DNA of 64,000 bases from Aplysia californica (lineage: Eukaryota > Mollusca > Gastropoda > Aplysiida > Aplysiidae). This document shows positions 1 through 11,651 of this stretch, piece by piece. The DNA is taken from contig NW_004797659.1 of assembly GCF_000002075.1 (NCBI RefSeq), positions 560,422 through 624,421 on the forward strand, read 5' to 3'. A program made the position numbers and the translations under genes. Under the pieces are notes generated by a model that was given only the letters and a program-made list of their open reading frames with translations, made no database searches and was not told the DNA's origin. Every line of letters begins with the position of its first letter. The stretch's first letter is position 1.

Positions 1-150
1 CCTGATTTTGGTGTTTTCTCACGATCCATTGTTGTGTACACAGTTCTTCGTGTTACATTAAAATGTCTCGCAACAGTGGATACTGAGGCCCCCCCGCGGA
101 TCATTCCAACAAGCTGATTTCGCACATTTTCGCGTACGGTGTGACACCAT
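1..150 (-). pseudogene. Tc1/mariner-like transposase N-terminal fragment (helix-turn-helix)
   Basis: On the minus strand about 45 codons read as a DNA-binding helix-turn-helix: a stretch RENVRNQLVGMIRGG is followed by VSTVARHFNVTRRTVY, then a basic tail near KTPKSG at the window edge. The pattern SVSTVARHFNVTRRTV is the classic Tc1/IS630-type recognition helix. The rest of the protein would lie to the left of the window, so completeness cannot be judged. Upstream the frame shows no convincing start, and a frame slip near position 140 is possible. Known of the family: these domains bind the terminal repeats of a cut-and-paste transposon. Inference: debris of a Tc1-like element, not a host gene. 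Confidence 0.55.
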
Positions 151-1335
151 GAAACGTAGACAAGACAAGTTTTATCACTGGCGAATTGTTACAAAAATGG
201 CAAAGCTTTGATGTGTTCTTCTTTTTTAAACAAATCATTGCCGTATCATGATTAATTTTCAAAAAACACGAAACATGTAACACGCATGCAGTTACAAAAC
301 CACTCATGCGTTCAGAAATCTGAAAGCAGATCACCATTGACAGGTATATCACGTAATCAGTGTGTAAATTTGAAAGTAATTGGTTGCATAGATTTTGTTT
401 TATTGAGCTTCAAAAGGTGTATACTTAAAATTGTGACATATATATGTAATGTAATATTCGCATAATTCTAGAAATCTGAACTTTTGGATTTATAGGGAAA
501 ATCAATTCCTCTGCTGATAATAAATTTTGCGGAAGAAGTATTTTAAAAATTACCTTTCGAGTATAATCTGTCATTGAAAAACTTTATTTCAAAGATGCGT
601 ACAGTGCTGCTTATTACTACAGCTGCGCCATAAGCAGATTATAATTTCACATTGCAACAGGACTTTTCAAAATTTTATTTTTGGAATGCATCACGGACAA
701 TGCATTAATAGGTAATGAATCCACCATCAGAATAAATGGAAGACTAATATATTATCAATAATCTAAGGTTTACAGACTGAATTCGCCTGTCACCTTCAAA
801 ATCAAATGCGTTTGTTTTTCAAGGTTACAGTAAAAAATCGATTGTATTGTGCAAAAATGGTAGCTTCTGCCCCATCCATGAAGATAAAATCAGGCTCGCC
901 CTGACTCAGTCCGATAAAACCAACTGATAGTGTGCTCTGGGTGTAAATGAGCAGACATCAAAGTTGTATTACATTAATTCAGACAGGAATATATGTTCAT
1001 TATATTTCGTTTAGTGTCTGGATCAGAGCCAAGCAAATGCTCATAAATAAATGTGTATCAGAGAGTTGTCAGTGCCTGCATGACATTATGTACACTGTAC
1101 ACACTGATCTGATCTGCTACACATATATATATATCAGGGTGACCTGAGGAGTGTGTGTATGTGTGAGGTGGGGGGGCGGAGAGGGCTCGGGGTATTAGAG
1201 GTGGGAATAAAGATGATGCTTCATACAAAGGCCCATATTATATATTATGTGGGAGTGGGATGGACTGTCAGTATTGAACGGTATTGGGAGAGAGATTGAG
1301 ACAGATATATAATGACGGATAAAGGGGCATAAATA
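151..1335. other. AT-rich intergenic or intronic stretch, nothing recognised
   Basis: No open frame with coding character, no RNA gene and no repeat termini were recognised. If the PECR-like gene continues leftwards from its first exon at 3.5 kb, this stretch is part of its first intron. Confidence 0.4.
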
Positions 1336-2720
1336 CGAGGGCTGTCCCACGGAAAACTGGAAAAGGTCCATAAAAGCAACAATCTTTGTCCTATTATAAA
1401 TAAAAATGTAACACATCATACCTCAACATGTGCTTTATTTCTCTATGTAATCACCATCCCGCTGGACGCATTTTTCCCATTGCTGGATCAGGGAGAAAAT
1501 ACCCTCCCTGAAGAATTTTTCGTCAAGGGATTTTAACCAACCTTTCACAGCTTCCACAAGGTCTTCGTCGTTGGTCAATCGCTGTCCAGAAAAATGGCGT
1601 TTCATTGGTCCAAAAAGGTGATAATCTGATGGGGCCAAGTCAGGACTGTGAGGGGGGTGTGGCAGAACTTCCAAGCCGAACCTTTGGATCCAGTCTTTCG
1701 TAGCGTTTGCGGTGCATGGCGTTGCGTTGTCATGCTGCAAAATGACCCCGCTGGACAACTGGCCGGGTCTTTTTCGGCGCACAACCTCTCTCAACTTATC
1801 AAGAGTCTGGCAGTATCTGTTAGCATTAACAGTTTGTACTGGTTCCAGAATGTCAAGAAGCAGAACACCCTTAGCATCCCAGAAAACAGGGACCATGAGT
1901 TTCTACACCAATGGCTGAACTTTAAACTTTTTAGGGGGAGGTGAAGATGTGCGCTTCCAAACCATTGAATCCCTCTTCATCTCAGGGGTCATGTGGTGTT
2001 CTCATCCCCTGAAATAATACTTCTCAGGAATGCTTCATCGTATTGTTTGAGGTCTCCAGATGCATTCATGACTCTAGTGACAGCTTGGCGACAATGATTC
2101 AACAAAGTATGAGACACTTCAGCACGTTGCGTCTTGTGGTCAGCTGTGTAAGCTCTTTTGGGACCCATCGAGCAGAGACCTTTTGATAGTGCAGCGCATC
2201 AAACACTATCCTATGGACAGTTGACTTTGAAATGTTTAGCGACTCTGAAATTTCGCGAATTTTAAGGCGCCTGTCTGTTTGAATGAGTTCGTTAACGCAA
2301 CTCTTGTTGTCCTCAGTCTATGCAGAAAAACATGGTCCTGGGCGCCCTGGGTGAACTTTGTAATTGACATCCATGCCCGGCTTAAAACTTACAACACCAC
2401 TCATATGTACCTGTGACTTTGCCATTACTTTCTCCCCGTAAACTGACTATATTTCAGCGTGTATTTCTATAGGTTTGAGACCTTTTACGGTCAGAAACCG
2501 AAGAACAGACTTCACTTCTACCCTTGACCAATTATCCAAGGGGGTAGCGCCATCTTTGGAGAACCGCTGCGTTCGTTTGGTTTGTGCGATGCTCATGTGG
2601 TGCTCAATCGGGAAATTCCTCAATGATTGTATTAAAAGTGCGCGTTTCGTTTACAGAATGTGAAAATATTGAAGTTTTCAAATTACAGCCAAATTCCGGT
2701 TTTCCGTGGGACAGACCCCG
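1336..2720 (-). mobile_element. mariner DNA transposon, full length with decayed transposase
   Basis: Both ends are preserved. The left end begins CGAGGGCTGTCCCACGGA and the right end is its inverted copy with three mismatches over about 25 bp. TA dinucleotides flank both ends (1334-1335 and 2721-2722), the target-site duplication of the Tc1/mariner superfamily. The length of 1385 bp is right for mariner (about 1.3 kb). The transposase is on the minus strand. The two ends are still about 88% alike, so it is old but not ancient. Confidence 0.9.
1435..2425 (-). pseudogene. mariner transposase (DD34D), broken
   Basis: Cut-and-paste transposase of the mariner family. A nominal start lies at 2425 (MAKSQVHM). 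The helix-turn-helix piece is readable around 2220-2315 (DNKSCVNELIQTDRRLKIRE). The first catalytic Asp sits in the ISGDE motif near 2000-2030. The C-terminal 153 codons (1435-1896) are intact and contain HDNATP (second Asp) and SPDLAPSDYH (third Asp), with exactly 34 residues between those two Asp, which is the mariner signature DD34D. The segments lie in different frames: there are in-frame stops after the GDE motif and after the linker following RWVPK, and residues normally found after GDE are missing. At least three lesions make it inactive. Family knowledge: it normally binds its own TIRs and inserts at TA. Confidence 0.85.
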
Positions 2721-3510
2721 TAACTGCAAATGTGAGGCATCGTGATGAATTCAGGTGCTCATCAAAATTAATGAAATAAAAGTAACCGGCATTTGGCCCC
2801 CCAAAGATCAGTGGCAAAATTTTTTAACTGCATAAAAAAGGCTGAACTCGAAGCCCAATTCGCTGGTGGTATATAACGAGGCAAATATTATAAATAGTCT
2901 AATAGGAACTCTATATATAATATAATTATGATTATCTAGGCCTAAAAATTCGGTGGAAGGCAGTGCAAAGACGCAAATATAATGGTGTTCCTTTTCGTAA
3001 TCCAAACCTGGCGGTACGCGGAGCTTAACAAAGGGGGATTGGCTGGGGAGGGGGAGCAATTATGAGATTCGACTGTAATTAATTATAAGATTGATTTATT
3101 TATGTCACGCACGGGATCCCTCTATGCACATGGCTATGTGCAGTATTTCATTATTAAATGTTATATTTATGTTTTATTATAATACATGTAATTACAGAGT
3201 TGATTTAGTAGTAGGCCTAGAGTCTAGTCTATTATTGAATAAAGGATTTTAATAATTTTAACTGAAGTCTGTATGCCAAGGCCTAGAATATTTAGACAGT
3301 TTCTCTTAAATTTTACCGAGTCCAAACCCAGTTGAGACAAATTAAGTTTACCACTACTAGCCTACAGATCTACTGCTAGTACATGTACATCTAGATCTAG
3401 ATCTAGTCTTGTTACTAAGTAACTTTACTTATTACTACTAATCTATATCTACTAGATTTCTACTACAGACTGCTGAAGTAAACATAAAATGATAAAGTTT
3501 TTAAACTCAC
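2721..3510. other. probable first intron of the PECR-like gene
   Basis: AT-rich, with short TCTAGA/AGATCT-like tracts near 3390-3415. No second exon of the dehydrogenase could be recognised here or further left, so the intron probably runs past the window edge. Confidence 0.35.
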
Positions 3511-3622
3511 CTAAATACAGGAGTTCGTACGTAATTGCTTTTCCTATTCCTGTGCCACCACCAGTTACAATTGCAGCTTTTCCAGCAAAAAGATCAGGGC
3601 GAAAGACACTTGTCACTTTCAT
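3511..3622 (-). CDS. PECR: PECR-like peroxisomal trans-2-enoyl-CoA reductase, first coding exon (partial)
   Basis: A minus-strand ATG at 3620-3622 opens 37 codons plus one base, followed by a good donor (TTTAG|GTGAGT at 3510-3509). Residues 1-13 read MKVTSVFRPDLFA and residues 15-31 read KAAIVTGGGTGIGKAIT. TGGGTGIG is the Rossmann-fold cofactor motif (TGxxxGIG) of classical short-chain dehydrogenases. The lead SVFRPDLF just before it is what I expect of invertebrate PECR, which reduces trans-2-enoyl-CoA with NADPH in peroxisomal chain elongation. The exon ends in phase 1 inside a Gly codon, as expected where the family continues with GCxVVIASR. The remaining exons would lie to the left, outside the window, so catalytic Ser-Tyr-Lys and the peroxisomal C-terminus cannot be checked. 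Alternative: another SDR such as DECR. Confidence 0.7.
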
Positions 3623-4185
3623 AGTTAAATTTAATGCAAATGTCTAAAACTAGAGGTCATCTAATGTTCCCTGTTGACTGGCCTCGGACCGTTGTCTTAT
3701 TTCAACAACAATCCAAAAACCAAAATGCGAAATGAGAGGAGGACCGAAAGTACACTGTACACAACAAGTACACCGCTAAGGTTCAAAGTTCATAGTTCAC
3801 GGACTATTGGCACGGTTGACTTTTGCCCTTGGGTATCGTTCATGGTCGTTTTCGCTGTGTTTAGTGTTTTATGTTATTATTTTGTCTTTATAATACCACT
3901 CACTATTACTATTAGATTATTAGTTTTTCCTCCTTGTATTTTGTTTGGCTTTGGATCAACAACATATCAGTACAGTTCTGATTATTTTAAATTATTCACA
4001 CAAGGCCAATAAAATTGAAAAAGGAAATGACTCAGTGTGCCTACCTTTTCTGCAGCTATTGTCATGGTAGTTTGGGTTGGGGTTTTTTTTCTCAGTTTAT
4101 TGGTCTTAGCTTGAAGGATGAAAAGCCCACTTTTTGCAATTTAAAAAATCCAGTCTCTTTTATCTTGGCTTTGAGAACCCCTTCG
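3623..4185. other. upstream flank of the PECR-like gene
   Basis: About 560 bp between the PECR-like start codon and a SINE. A minus-strand promoter should lie here, but no TATA box or CpG-rich core stands out. The plus-strand open frame at 3674-4012 has no recognisable protein signature. Confidence 0.3.
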
Positions 4186-4640
4186 GGAGCTCTTGTGGTC
4201 AAGAGGTTAGTGCATGTTCGCCTTTCGTTCGATAGGTTTCGGGTTCAAAGCGAGATAGCAACGGAAAATTTTCTTCTCTAAAACTAAAACTTGTCTCCTT
4301 TCACCTCCTTTCCTGCTCCCTAACAATGTTCTGTCCTCTGCTTTTGTCTCCACTTTCTGCCCCCACCACCTCAAATCCTTTGTCCCTTCCTCTGGGATCC
4401 TGACTCTTTCTGCAGTCTTTCTACTGCAACTCCTTACCGTTGTCTTTCAGCTATACCCCTGGTCTTATGGTAGGTAAGATCTAACACATAGCCTTCTCAG
4501 ATAAGCGAGAAAAATCTTAAGGGTCCTGTGTGCAAGTTGCACACGTTAAAGATCCCTTGATGGTTCAAAATCGATAAGGGTAGGCTTCGCCGCCACCCAG
4601 GCAAAATTCAAAATTTCCTACCAAACTAAAAATGTTTTTA
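4186..4640 (+). mobile_element. tRNA-derived SINE, family S1, copy 1
   Basis: The head reads like a tRNA promoter: an A-box-like TGTGGTCAAGAGG about 4195-4207, and a B-box-like GGGTTCAAAGC about 4241-4251. The body is C/T-rich and ends in a conserved tail (TTAAAGATCCCTTGATGG, then TCGATAAGGGTAGGCTTCG). The same head, body and tail recur in the same order at 59492-59961, so the limits are supported by two copies. Known: RNA polymerase III transcribes such units and a LINE moves them. Confidence 0.75.
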
Positions 4641-5298
4641 TGTCTGCGTGCACGTGACCTTTTGCAGTTGCAAGCACAGTAAAAAAACAAAAAAAAACTC
4701 CTTTTGGTTATTGTTTTACTACAAACTCAATGTTTGTTAGAATAAAGAAAAACATTGACACTGACACAATAGTCAGCAAGCTCAGAGACAGAAACAAAAA
4801 AGACAGACATTCAGATAAAACAAAGGAAGAGAACAAGTCAAAAATATTTGAAAGTGAAAGGAAAGAAGCACAAGAGTACCTTCCAACCACCCTCCAAATT
4901 GCTAAAAGATAAAGACAACAGACAAGCAGTTATATAGCGGAGTCTAGTCAACACAATGACCACCACATTCTGACAGAAACAATAAATCACCAAGACAGTG
5001 ACAGAAACAGTCAACGCAAGAACACTCACCAACCACTCATTGACAGAATCCCAATCAATTCTTTCAAAGATTATGATTTCTGAAAGAAATCCTTCAATTA
5101 ATTAAAGAAAAACAAAACAACTTCAAGACAAATATTCAAAATATATTCTTTATTGAATCCTAAGTATAAACCCAATACTTTTGTTGCTCCCATGTGACCA
5201 AAGTACTAAACTAAGTTATCAGCCTCGATGGAACATCTTTGTTAATTGGATTAGTTCAACCCACCTTATAGATACAGACAGGTCAGTGCTAACCTCGC
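4641..5298. other. no gene recognised; possible minus-strand polyadenylation signal
   Basis: A/C-rich sequence. On the minus strand an AATAAA (5149-5154) lies at the left end of a long non-coding stretch and could be the polyadenylation signal of a minus-strand transcript, possibly a long METTL24 3' UTR. This is speculative. Confidence 0.2.
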
Positions 5299-5520
5299 CA
5301 CCTTGTAAATACATAGACAACAGTGGCTTACATATCCAGCTAATTTCTGTCACCTTGTATATACACAGCCAACATTGTTGCCTACATATCAAGGTAACCT
5401 CTGTCACCTTATAAATACTTAGACTTAGACAACATAGGGTGACCTGCATATCTAGCTACCTTCTGTCAACTTGTACATACACAGACAAAATAGTGGCTTA
5501 CATTCTATACTGCCACTTGA
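5299..5520. repeat. degenerate minisatellite, about 54-60 bp period, four units
   Basis: Four consecutive units begin with variants of CACCTTGTAAATACATAGAC and run to TCTGT: about 5299-5350, 5351-5403, 5404-5465 and 5466-5520. Units differ by small insertions and substitutions. Confidence 0.65.
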
Positions 5521-6619
5521 AAGTAAAACCTAGTACATATATATACGAATCAGGGTGAAATCAACTATGCTAAATATTCCATAGATGTGATCGTGCAAGT
5601 GCGCACATCTTTTTATCTTCAGGCTGCTATCCATATATCTCAATATTCATAGAAATACGAAAAACAAAAATGAAAAAGAACAATTTGAAAAAAAAATTGT
5701 AGCTTATAACTGCTTCTACAATTTACAACCGCCCCCACATCCCCATCATGAACTTGTTAGCAAACGCCGAGCTGGGATTGTCTGTCGATGTCCAAGGCAA
5801 ACGATTTCATTTTTACAGCATGGTGACAGTGACACGGTCAGTCCGTTCTTTGCTTTCACTCATTTCAGGTATTCACTTTATCCGATTTCCCCAAGAAACC
5901 GCTTTATTTTATCCACTATTTTTTTTACTTAAATAGTATTTCAATCGGGACCACAGAATATCTTTCACTTTAACAGATTGTTCAAATAAAACGGACTCCA
6001 TTGTATTGCTAAATGTATATTGACACATCTCTAGCTAAGTAATAACTGAAAAGTAGAAAAAAAATAGTTTAAATTGGAAGCAATTTCTTTTATTTAATAC
6101 AGTACAAAATGCAAACAACTGCAGCCATTTTTTTTACCCAACTCAAAACCTTAATCTCCAAATTTTATCAAACGTGACACAGATTGCTGTGTCTAAATTT
6201 TTCCAAAAAATTTTTAGCAGTTTCAAAAAAAAAATACGACATCTCCATTCAGTTTCATTACCAAACTCAAAACAAGAAGTGGATTCTACCAAAGCAAGTT
6301 CAAGAGAAGATAAAGCATTAAAGCAGAGCATGGCAGAATTGCTCACACTTAAAAGTTCACATCAGCATAAAAAGCTGGAAGAAAAAAACCCAACCTCCTC
6401 ACCATACAGAGTGAAAATGGTCTTCCAATATCATACATGCATTTATTTCTCCCTGTACTAAAACATTCAAGTCAAACTGTGTGAACACAATCATTAATAC
6501 CGATATACTGCAACTACTACACACTGTGAACCAAAATCTGTTAAGAACCATCAGTATCAACAAAATCATTCTCAATAGGTACTGTGCATGCACTCAAATG
6601 GCCTCAGGCCATTACACAT
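5521..6619. other. AT-rich, nothing recognised
   Basis: Open frames here are short and have no protein signature. It may belong to an untranslated region or intergenic DNA. Confidence 0.3.
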
Positions 6620-6870
6620 TTAGTCTCTAGAACTCTTTCCATTCATGCATGGCAACCTTTGAGTTCTGCAAAAGTGTTGTGCCCCTTTCCACAGGGTCAT
6701 GTTATTTAACCCCTCACATTTAATGCTCGTCCCACAGGAGCCGGCCAAAAAGGTGGAGGAGACCCTACAGCCCTCCAAAACAACCAAACACAAGAATGCA
6801 CTGTAGAGTATTCGAACCAGGGCAGGCTGCACCGCAGTCAAGCATGATATCAACTGGGCAAACCGACACT
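6620..6870 (-). mobile_element. tRNA-derived SINE on the minus strand
   Basis: Read on the minus strand, 6870-6807 resembles a tRNA: A-box-like TTGCCCAGTTGATA, then about 30 nt later B-box-like GGTTCGAATAC. Downstream comes CTCCTGTGGGACGAGCATTAAATG, similar in style to the GTGGGAGCATTAAACA end of family S2. The head is the best-supported part; the 3' limit is approximate. Confidence 0.5.
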
Positions 6871-8394
6871 CAGCATACGTGCTTCACATCGTAAGTCGAA
6901 AAAGAGCTCCCCAATCACAGGCTGTCAATATGTACATCGTGGTTCATTATTAAATGTATATATACTTTGTATACTCAGACATGAAAAGGTCCATTATAAG
7001 TAGCTAACAAATAATTATCTTGGTTTTTGTGATGATTCAAATTGCCATCCTCATATTGAACAGGGTGTAACTCTACAACTGTGAAAACAGGTACAGCAAT
7101 ATTGCATAAGCAAGCTTCATTAGTGGGTACATCATGAGCTTTCTACTTCCAAACACAATGGTACATGATCGCAGCAGGATTACTAGCACTAGCACTATCC
7201 TATTAAAACTACAATAGAGCGGCCAAGAAAGTGGCAACAAAACTATCTTCAGCTAGCAGTTTTAGTCTACACAAGCAAGAACACGGTATTTGCCTTTAAA
7301 ACAGGTAAGGGCAAACTGTAGTCCGCTGGCCACATCAGGCCCCCGAGCATTTTTAGTCTGGTCTGAGTGTCAACTCTGTAATAACTAAAGTGGCCCTGGT
7401 GACTTGACAATTAGTCAAAACAAAACTGTCAGTCTTGAAAATTGAAATTACTAGTTTCCAGTTCAGCTGGAAGCAATAGATCAAATAGTAATACAATTTC
7501 TCAAGAAATGCCCTTGAAAGACACATGTGAAATTCAGTCTTACTTTTGAAAGCTTGGTATTTCAACCAATTTTATCCAATTTTCTCCAGTTTTGGTCTGC
7601 GAGATATTCAAAATCACTAATCCGGCTTGCGATTTTGATACACTTGCCCATTCCTGCACTAAATTTAAAGGAAGCTGTGACAACTTGTGTTGGTTGAATG
7701 GCGTCTACATATCAGCGATAGACAAAAAAGCAAGATATATTACAGAGATACCGATGGCCTCGATCACAAACCCTTTCAACTCCAAATTTCCCTCAGATGC
7801 TTTGAAGCTTTATTCAGCAAGGAAATGCCAATTTATTATTCATCTTTTAACATTCTACTCCTAAGAACAATATAAATGTGCCAAACAATAATGTAATTAA
7901 AGCATCAATGCCCACCATCAGTTTCAAACAAACCACAGTCAGTTGTTTTCCTCGTCTTGTAAAAAAAGTCTTCAGCCTAAAACCATTGAAAAATTAATAT
8001 ACAACAAGACTGAGCAAATTGTTGGATGTTTCATCTTCCTACAACTGAAACGTTCACACAGCTGTCAATACAAATTGTTAGAGTACATTACAAAATGCTC
8101 ATAAATGAAAGACTTATTCACAAAATAATCTAAAAAGAAATTTTGTTCAGCTTACATGATCAGGGAACTATTTTGGCACGACTCTTTGGAAACTAAACCA
8201 AATCTACACCTTTTGAAGAATGTCAAAATCTGTCTGTCCAGTCATACAAAAAATGTTTCGGTTTTATAAAAAATCAGCCATGACCAGTTGGGTACTGACA
8301 ATTTTGAAATGGATATGCCTCAGTGTGGCATTAGAGAATTAAATACAAAGTTCTGTCAATGAGTACAGCCTTCACGACATACTTATGGTAGGTA
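6871..8394. other. AT-rich non-coding stretch
   Basis: No coding signature, no RNA gene and no clear repeat ends. It consists of mixed A/C-rich unique-looking sequence. Confidence 0.3.
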
Positions 8395-8885
8395 CCCACC
8401 TACTGTCACAACTCTATAATACCCCAATATTTCATCTGTACATCAGTGCAACAACTATAACTCAGTACTACAACTTAGTTCCATGTTAAAACAAACAAAG
8501 TATTACAACTATAACTCAAAATTACAGAACTCAATGTAACAACTACAACTCATTGTTACATCCACAAATTAAAGTAACAAATATCATGTCACAACTAAAA
8601 CTCAAACTCAAGCGTTACATTATCAACTCAGCATAACAACAAGAACTCAATGTAATAAAAAATTAAAAAACTGTACCACGACTTTTTTCAGTGAGACAAC
8701 TACAGATCAGTATTACAACTGCCACTTAGCATTATAATATAATAGCGTTACAATGACTTGAACTCAAAACTTTGTATAACAACAAAAAGTCAGTATTACA
8801 ACAAAAACACAGTATTGCATCTGCAACTCAGTATAGGTTCTAACAACAATAACTTGGTATGGCAAATAAAACCCAATGATACATC
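8395..8885. repeat. degenerate ACAACTCAGTATT minisatellite
   Basis: About 490 bp repeat variants of CAACTATAACTCAGTATTA with irregular spacing near 20-25 bp. Units are strongly diverged, so this is an old low-order array. Confidence 0.6.
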
Positions 8886-8887
8886 TA

Positions 8888-9175
8888 CAGCGCCAGCGGC
8901 CGAGTGGTTAGGGATCTCTGGGTTACAATAATGTCAATGCGGAAAGTCACTGGTTGTGTCCTTGAGAAAGAGATCTTGGTCGAAGCCACAAAAAAAAACA
9001 AAAAAAAAACTGGACGCTGTACTGTGGCCACCAGCAGTTGTGTGATTTGTATTCTCTGTATGGTGACTTGGTACGTTATCATATATGTGTTACTGACATA
9101 ACGTATAATGTAATTTATGCCATGAGTTAGCTATTGTACCCAAATTTCTTTTTTGGGATCAATAAAAAAAGGTAT
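8888..9175 (+). mobile_element. tRNA-derived SINE with a TTTGGGATCAATAAA tail
   Basis: The head AGCGGCCGAGTGGTTAGGG matches the A box of Ser/Leu-type tRNAs (GCCGAGTGGTTA). The unit ends in TTTTTTGGGATCAATAAAAA, the tail style of LINE-mobilised SINEs in invertebrates. The B box is weak, so the head is diverged. Confidence 0.6.
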
Positions 9176-11190
9176 ATCATGTAATTATCAGTCCGTTGTA
9201 GAAAGCTACTGCTGTCCCCAGGACTAAATCACAAGATGATAGCGATATAAAGTGATATACATGAAGAATGATGGGCCAGTGAATCTATTTTTATAGCCAC
9301 AGCAATGGCTCAGCAGTCAATTTTTTTTTCTTAAAGGAACTCAGAACTTAACTGACAAAAGAAAAAAGCTTTCATCCCAAAACCAAAGATAATACTGCTT
9401 TGGGGGGAATGGGGAGGGGGGTGGGGGGTGGAGACGAAATAAATCCCCGGAGCCCTTCAGATCATAAGGCGATGAACTGTACATGTCATAAGCCCCTGTG
9501 GACCCAATGAACATAATTCAAAAGGTGAGCTGCTTCAGCACTGCCTGTCAGGAGCGACCAGAGATGAGCGGGATACACCACGTCAGAAAGATGGAGGCAT
9601 TTGATAAAAATGAAATAAACTTCGCAACACGGGCATTGAACTCACTTTCACTTCACATGCAATGATGAATAGCCTAACCCCTACACCACAGACACCTCAC
9701 TACCTCTGAATTACAAAGTTCTATGTGACATATTTAACTGTCCTGAGTTACTTAGGCCAAGAGGCTAGAAACCAAATTTTCTATCTGCCCTATCAAAATC
9801 GTAAGATTATTCGGAGTTGTTATCAAGATATTCAAAGAATAGCATTTGAAAAAGCTTGACTGACATGTTGTGAAACTCAGAATTATTTACATCAAATTTC
9901 TCAAAACTAGGTATTGAGCAGATAGCACTTAGTAATTCTAAGGGGCCGACCAGCCATAAATAGTCTGTGGTTAGACAGACAAGCATTCCCTATCACTGAA
10001 AGCTAGAGGCTGCTACAGTATTGCAGACGACAAGGGTACATATCCAGTGAATATCCTAGCCCTACACATTAGCACTAACATACCAAAATGAAGAGAAACA
10101 CAAAATCGAAGAACAGAATATAACAACATCTATGAGTATTTACATTCTTGTGAGGTCTACAACTTTTCAACAAAGTGCAAACTGCTGGGCATTCCTAAAG
10201 TACGTATACAGGCCACACTGGGTCAAAACATTATGTATATCTTTGGCATAACTTAATCAATCGCGTGCAATTTTATAGCGAAAAGCATGTGAACTGTAGG
10301 GATTTGTTTAGCCAGACTCTCAGCAGCTCAAAATGTCATCCTCCTCCAACAACATCGACACATTCCTGGAGCCAGAATTCTACACCTCCATACACATACC
10401 AGTACAAACACAAGAGCACAGGTTTCTATTAGCATCTTGATCAGTGCCCCTGAAAACTTGGTCCTTTAAGTTCTGAAATTTCACTGCAAAAACCTTTTCT
10501 TTTACAACACAAAGGGAAAATAAATGGTTTCCTTTAATTGTGAAAAGTTAAAAAAAAAAGACATTGCATAGCAAAATCGTTTTCTTTTACAACATAAAAA
10601 AGGAAAATAAAGTAGAATATTTAAAAAAGTTTCGGTTGAGAAGTTCAGTGATCTATTGTGCATCTACTTTTGGTACATCCTGTGCATTCAATACAAAATT
10701 TTTTAGACATAGAAAGACCTAGGAATGTGTGCTACACCGATTAAATATGACTACTGCCTAAAGAGGTTACGAACACAGTGCTGGAAAAAAATCAAGATGG
10801 AAAGACAAAACCGAATAATAGTAAAGATGTAGGACCTACATCTGGCTCCTTCCAACCTCATGTTTGTTGGAGGAAAGAGAAAACATTCCCATAATAATAG
10901 TCAATTTGTGTTGGAAAAAGACAAAATAGACAGAAGAAAAAAAACAGAAAAACAGGAAAGAAGTAGTACCTGCCCTGGAAACTCTAACCACAGAACTCCT
11001 TAATAACGCTTTAAAAAGTAGCAGCAAAAAAGGTGTTGGTGAGTAGGACTTCCAGCTGCCAGAAAAAAATGGAGAAGGGAGAACAAAGTTCAGCAGATTT
11101 TTTGTCTGAATGTTAACTGCTACCAGGTAGTTGAAAAATGAAACACACATGTCTTTTATTAATTAAAACAAATAAATCATTATCAACAAA
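9176..11190. other. no gene recognised
   Basis: AT-rich with a G-rich run near 9400-9430. A part around 10910-11060 shares the GGAAAGAAGTAGTACCTGCC style with 17440-17490 and may be a diverged copy of the TTTTACGGC repeat family. No coding exon was recognised. Confidence 0.3.
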
Positions 11191-11651
11191 TGTGTCACGG
11201 CACAGTGGAATCAGGCGCTCGTCAATTTTTGGGCATATGGTGTTATTGGTATCATCTTAAAGGTTGTTCATTTGCCTTGCTTTCGATGAAAGAAATATCC
11301 GTTTATCTTGAATAAAAGTTGAGATATTCACAATTGAAGGAGGAGAGGTCGTCTGGTTTCTGAGGTAAAATTAGCGAGAAAATGGCCACCAAAGGTTGAT
11401 GACTTCCATAGCTCAAGAGTCATTGGAAACTGCAAATTTGTATTTGTTGTGCCTTTAATCAACATTTTTCCATAAAATCCACACATAAAAGTGTTTTTGA
11501 ATGGACATACAAGGTGATGAGCCAAAAAAAAAAAATTAGAAAAAAATTTCCAAACTGGACGAAACGTGTCGATTTCAAACTGGACGAAACTTGCCGATTT
11601 CTCGGATTTCATTATTTTGACGAGCGCCTGATTTCACAACGATGCCTCACA
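11191..11651. mobile_element. MITE (TGTG...CACA ends, inner TIR AATCAGGCGCTCGTCAA), copy 1
   Basis: A 17-bp inner inverted repeat AATCAGGCGCTCGTCAA occurs near 11210-11226 and inverted near 11617-11633. Outer ends TGTG and CACA pair with mismatches. The same unit, about 460 bp long and strongly diverged, recurs at 26807-27263 in the same orientation. There is no coding capacity, so it is a non-autonomous element. Confidence 0.7.

Noticed and set aside
8888-8960. tRNA-Ser/Leu gene
   Set aside because: Only the A-box half is tRNA-like; the unit is a SINE with a LINE-type tail.
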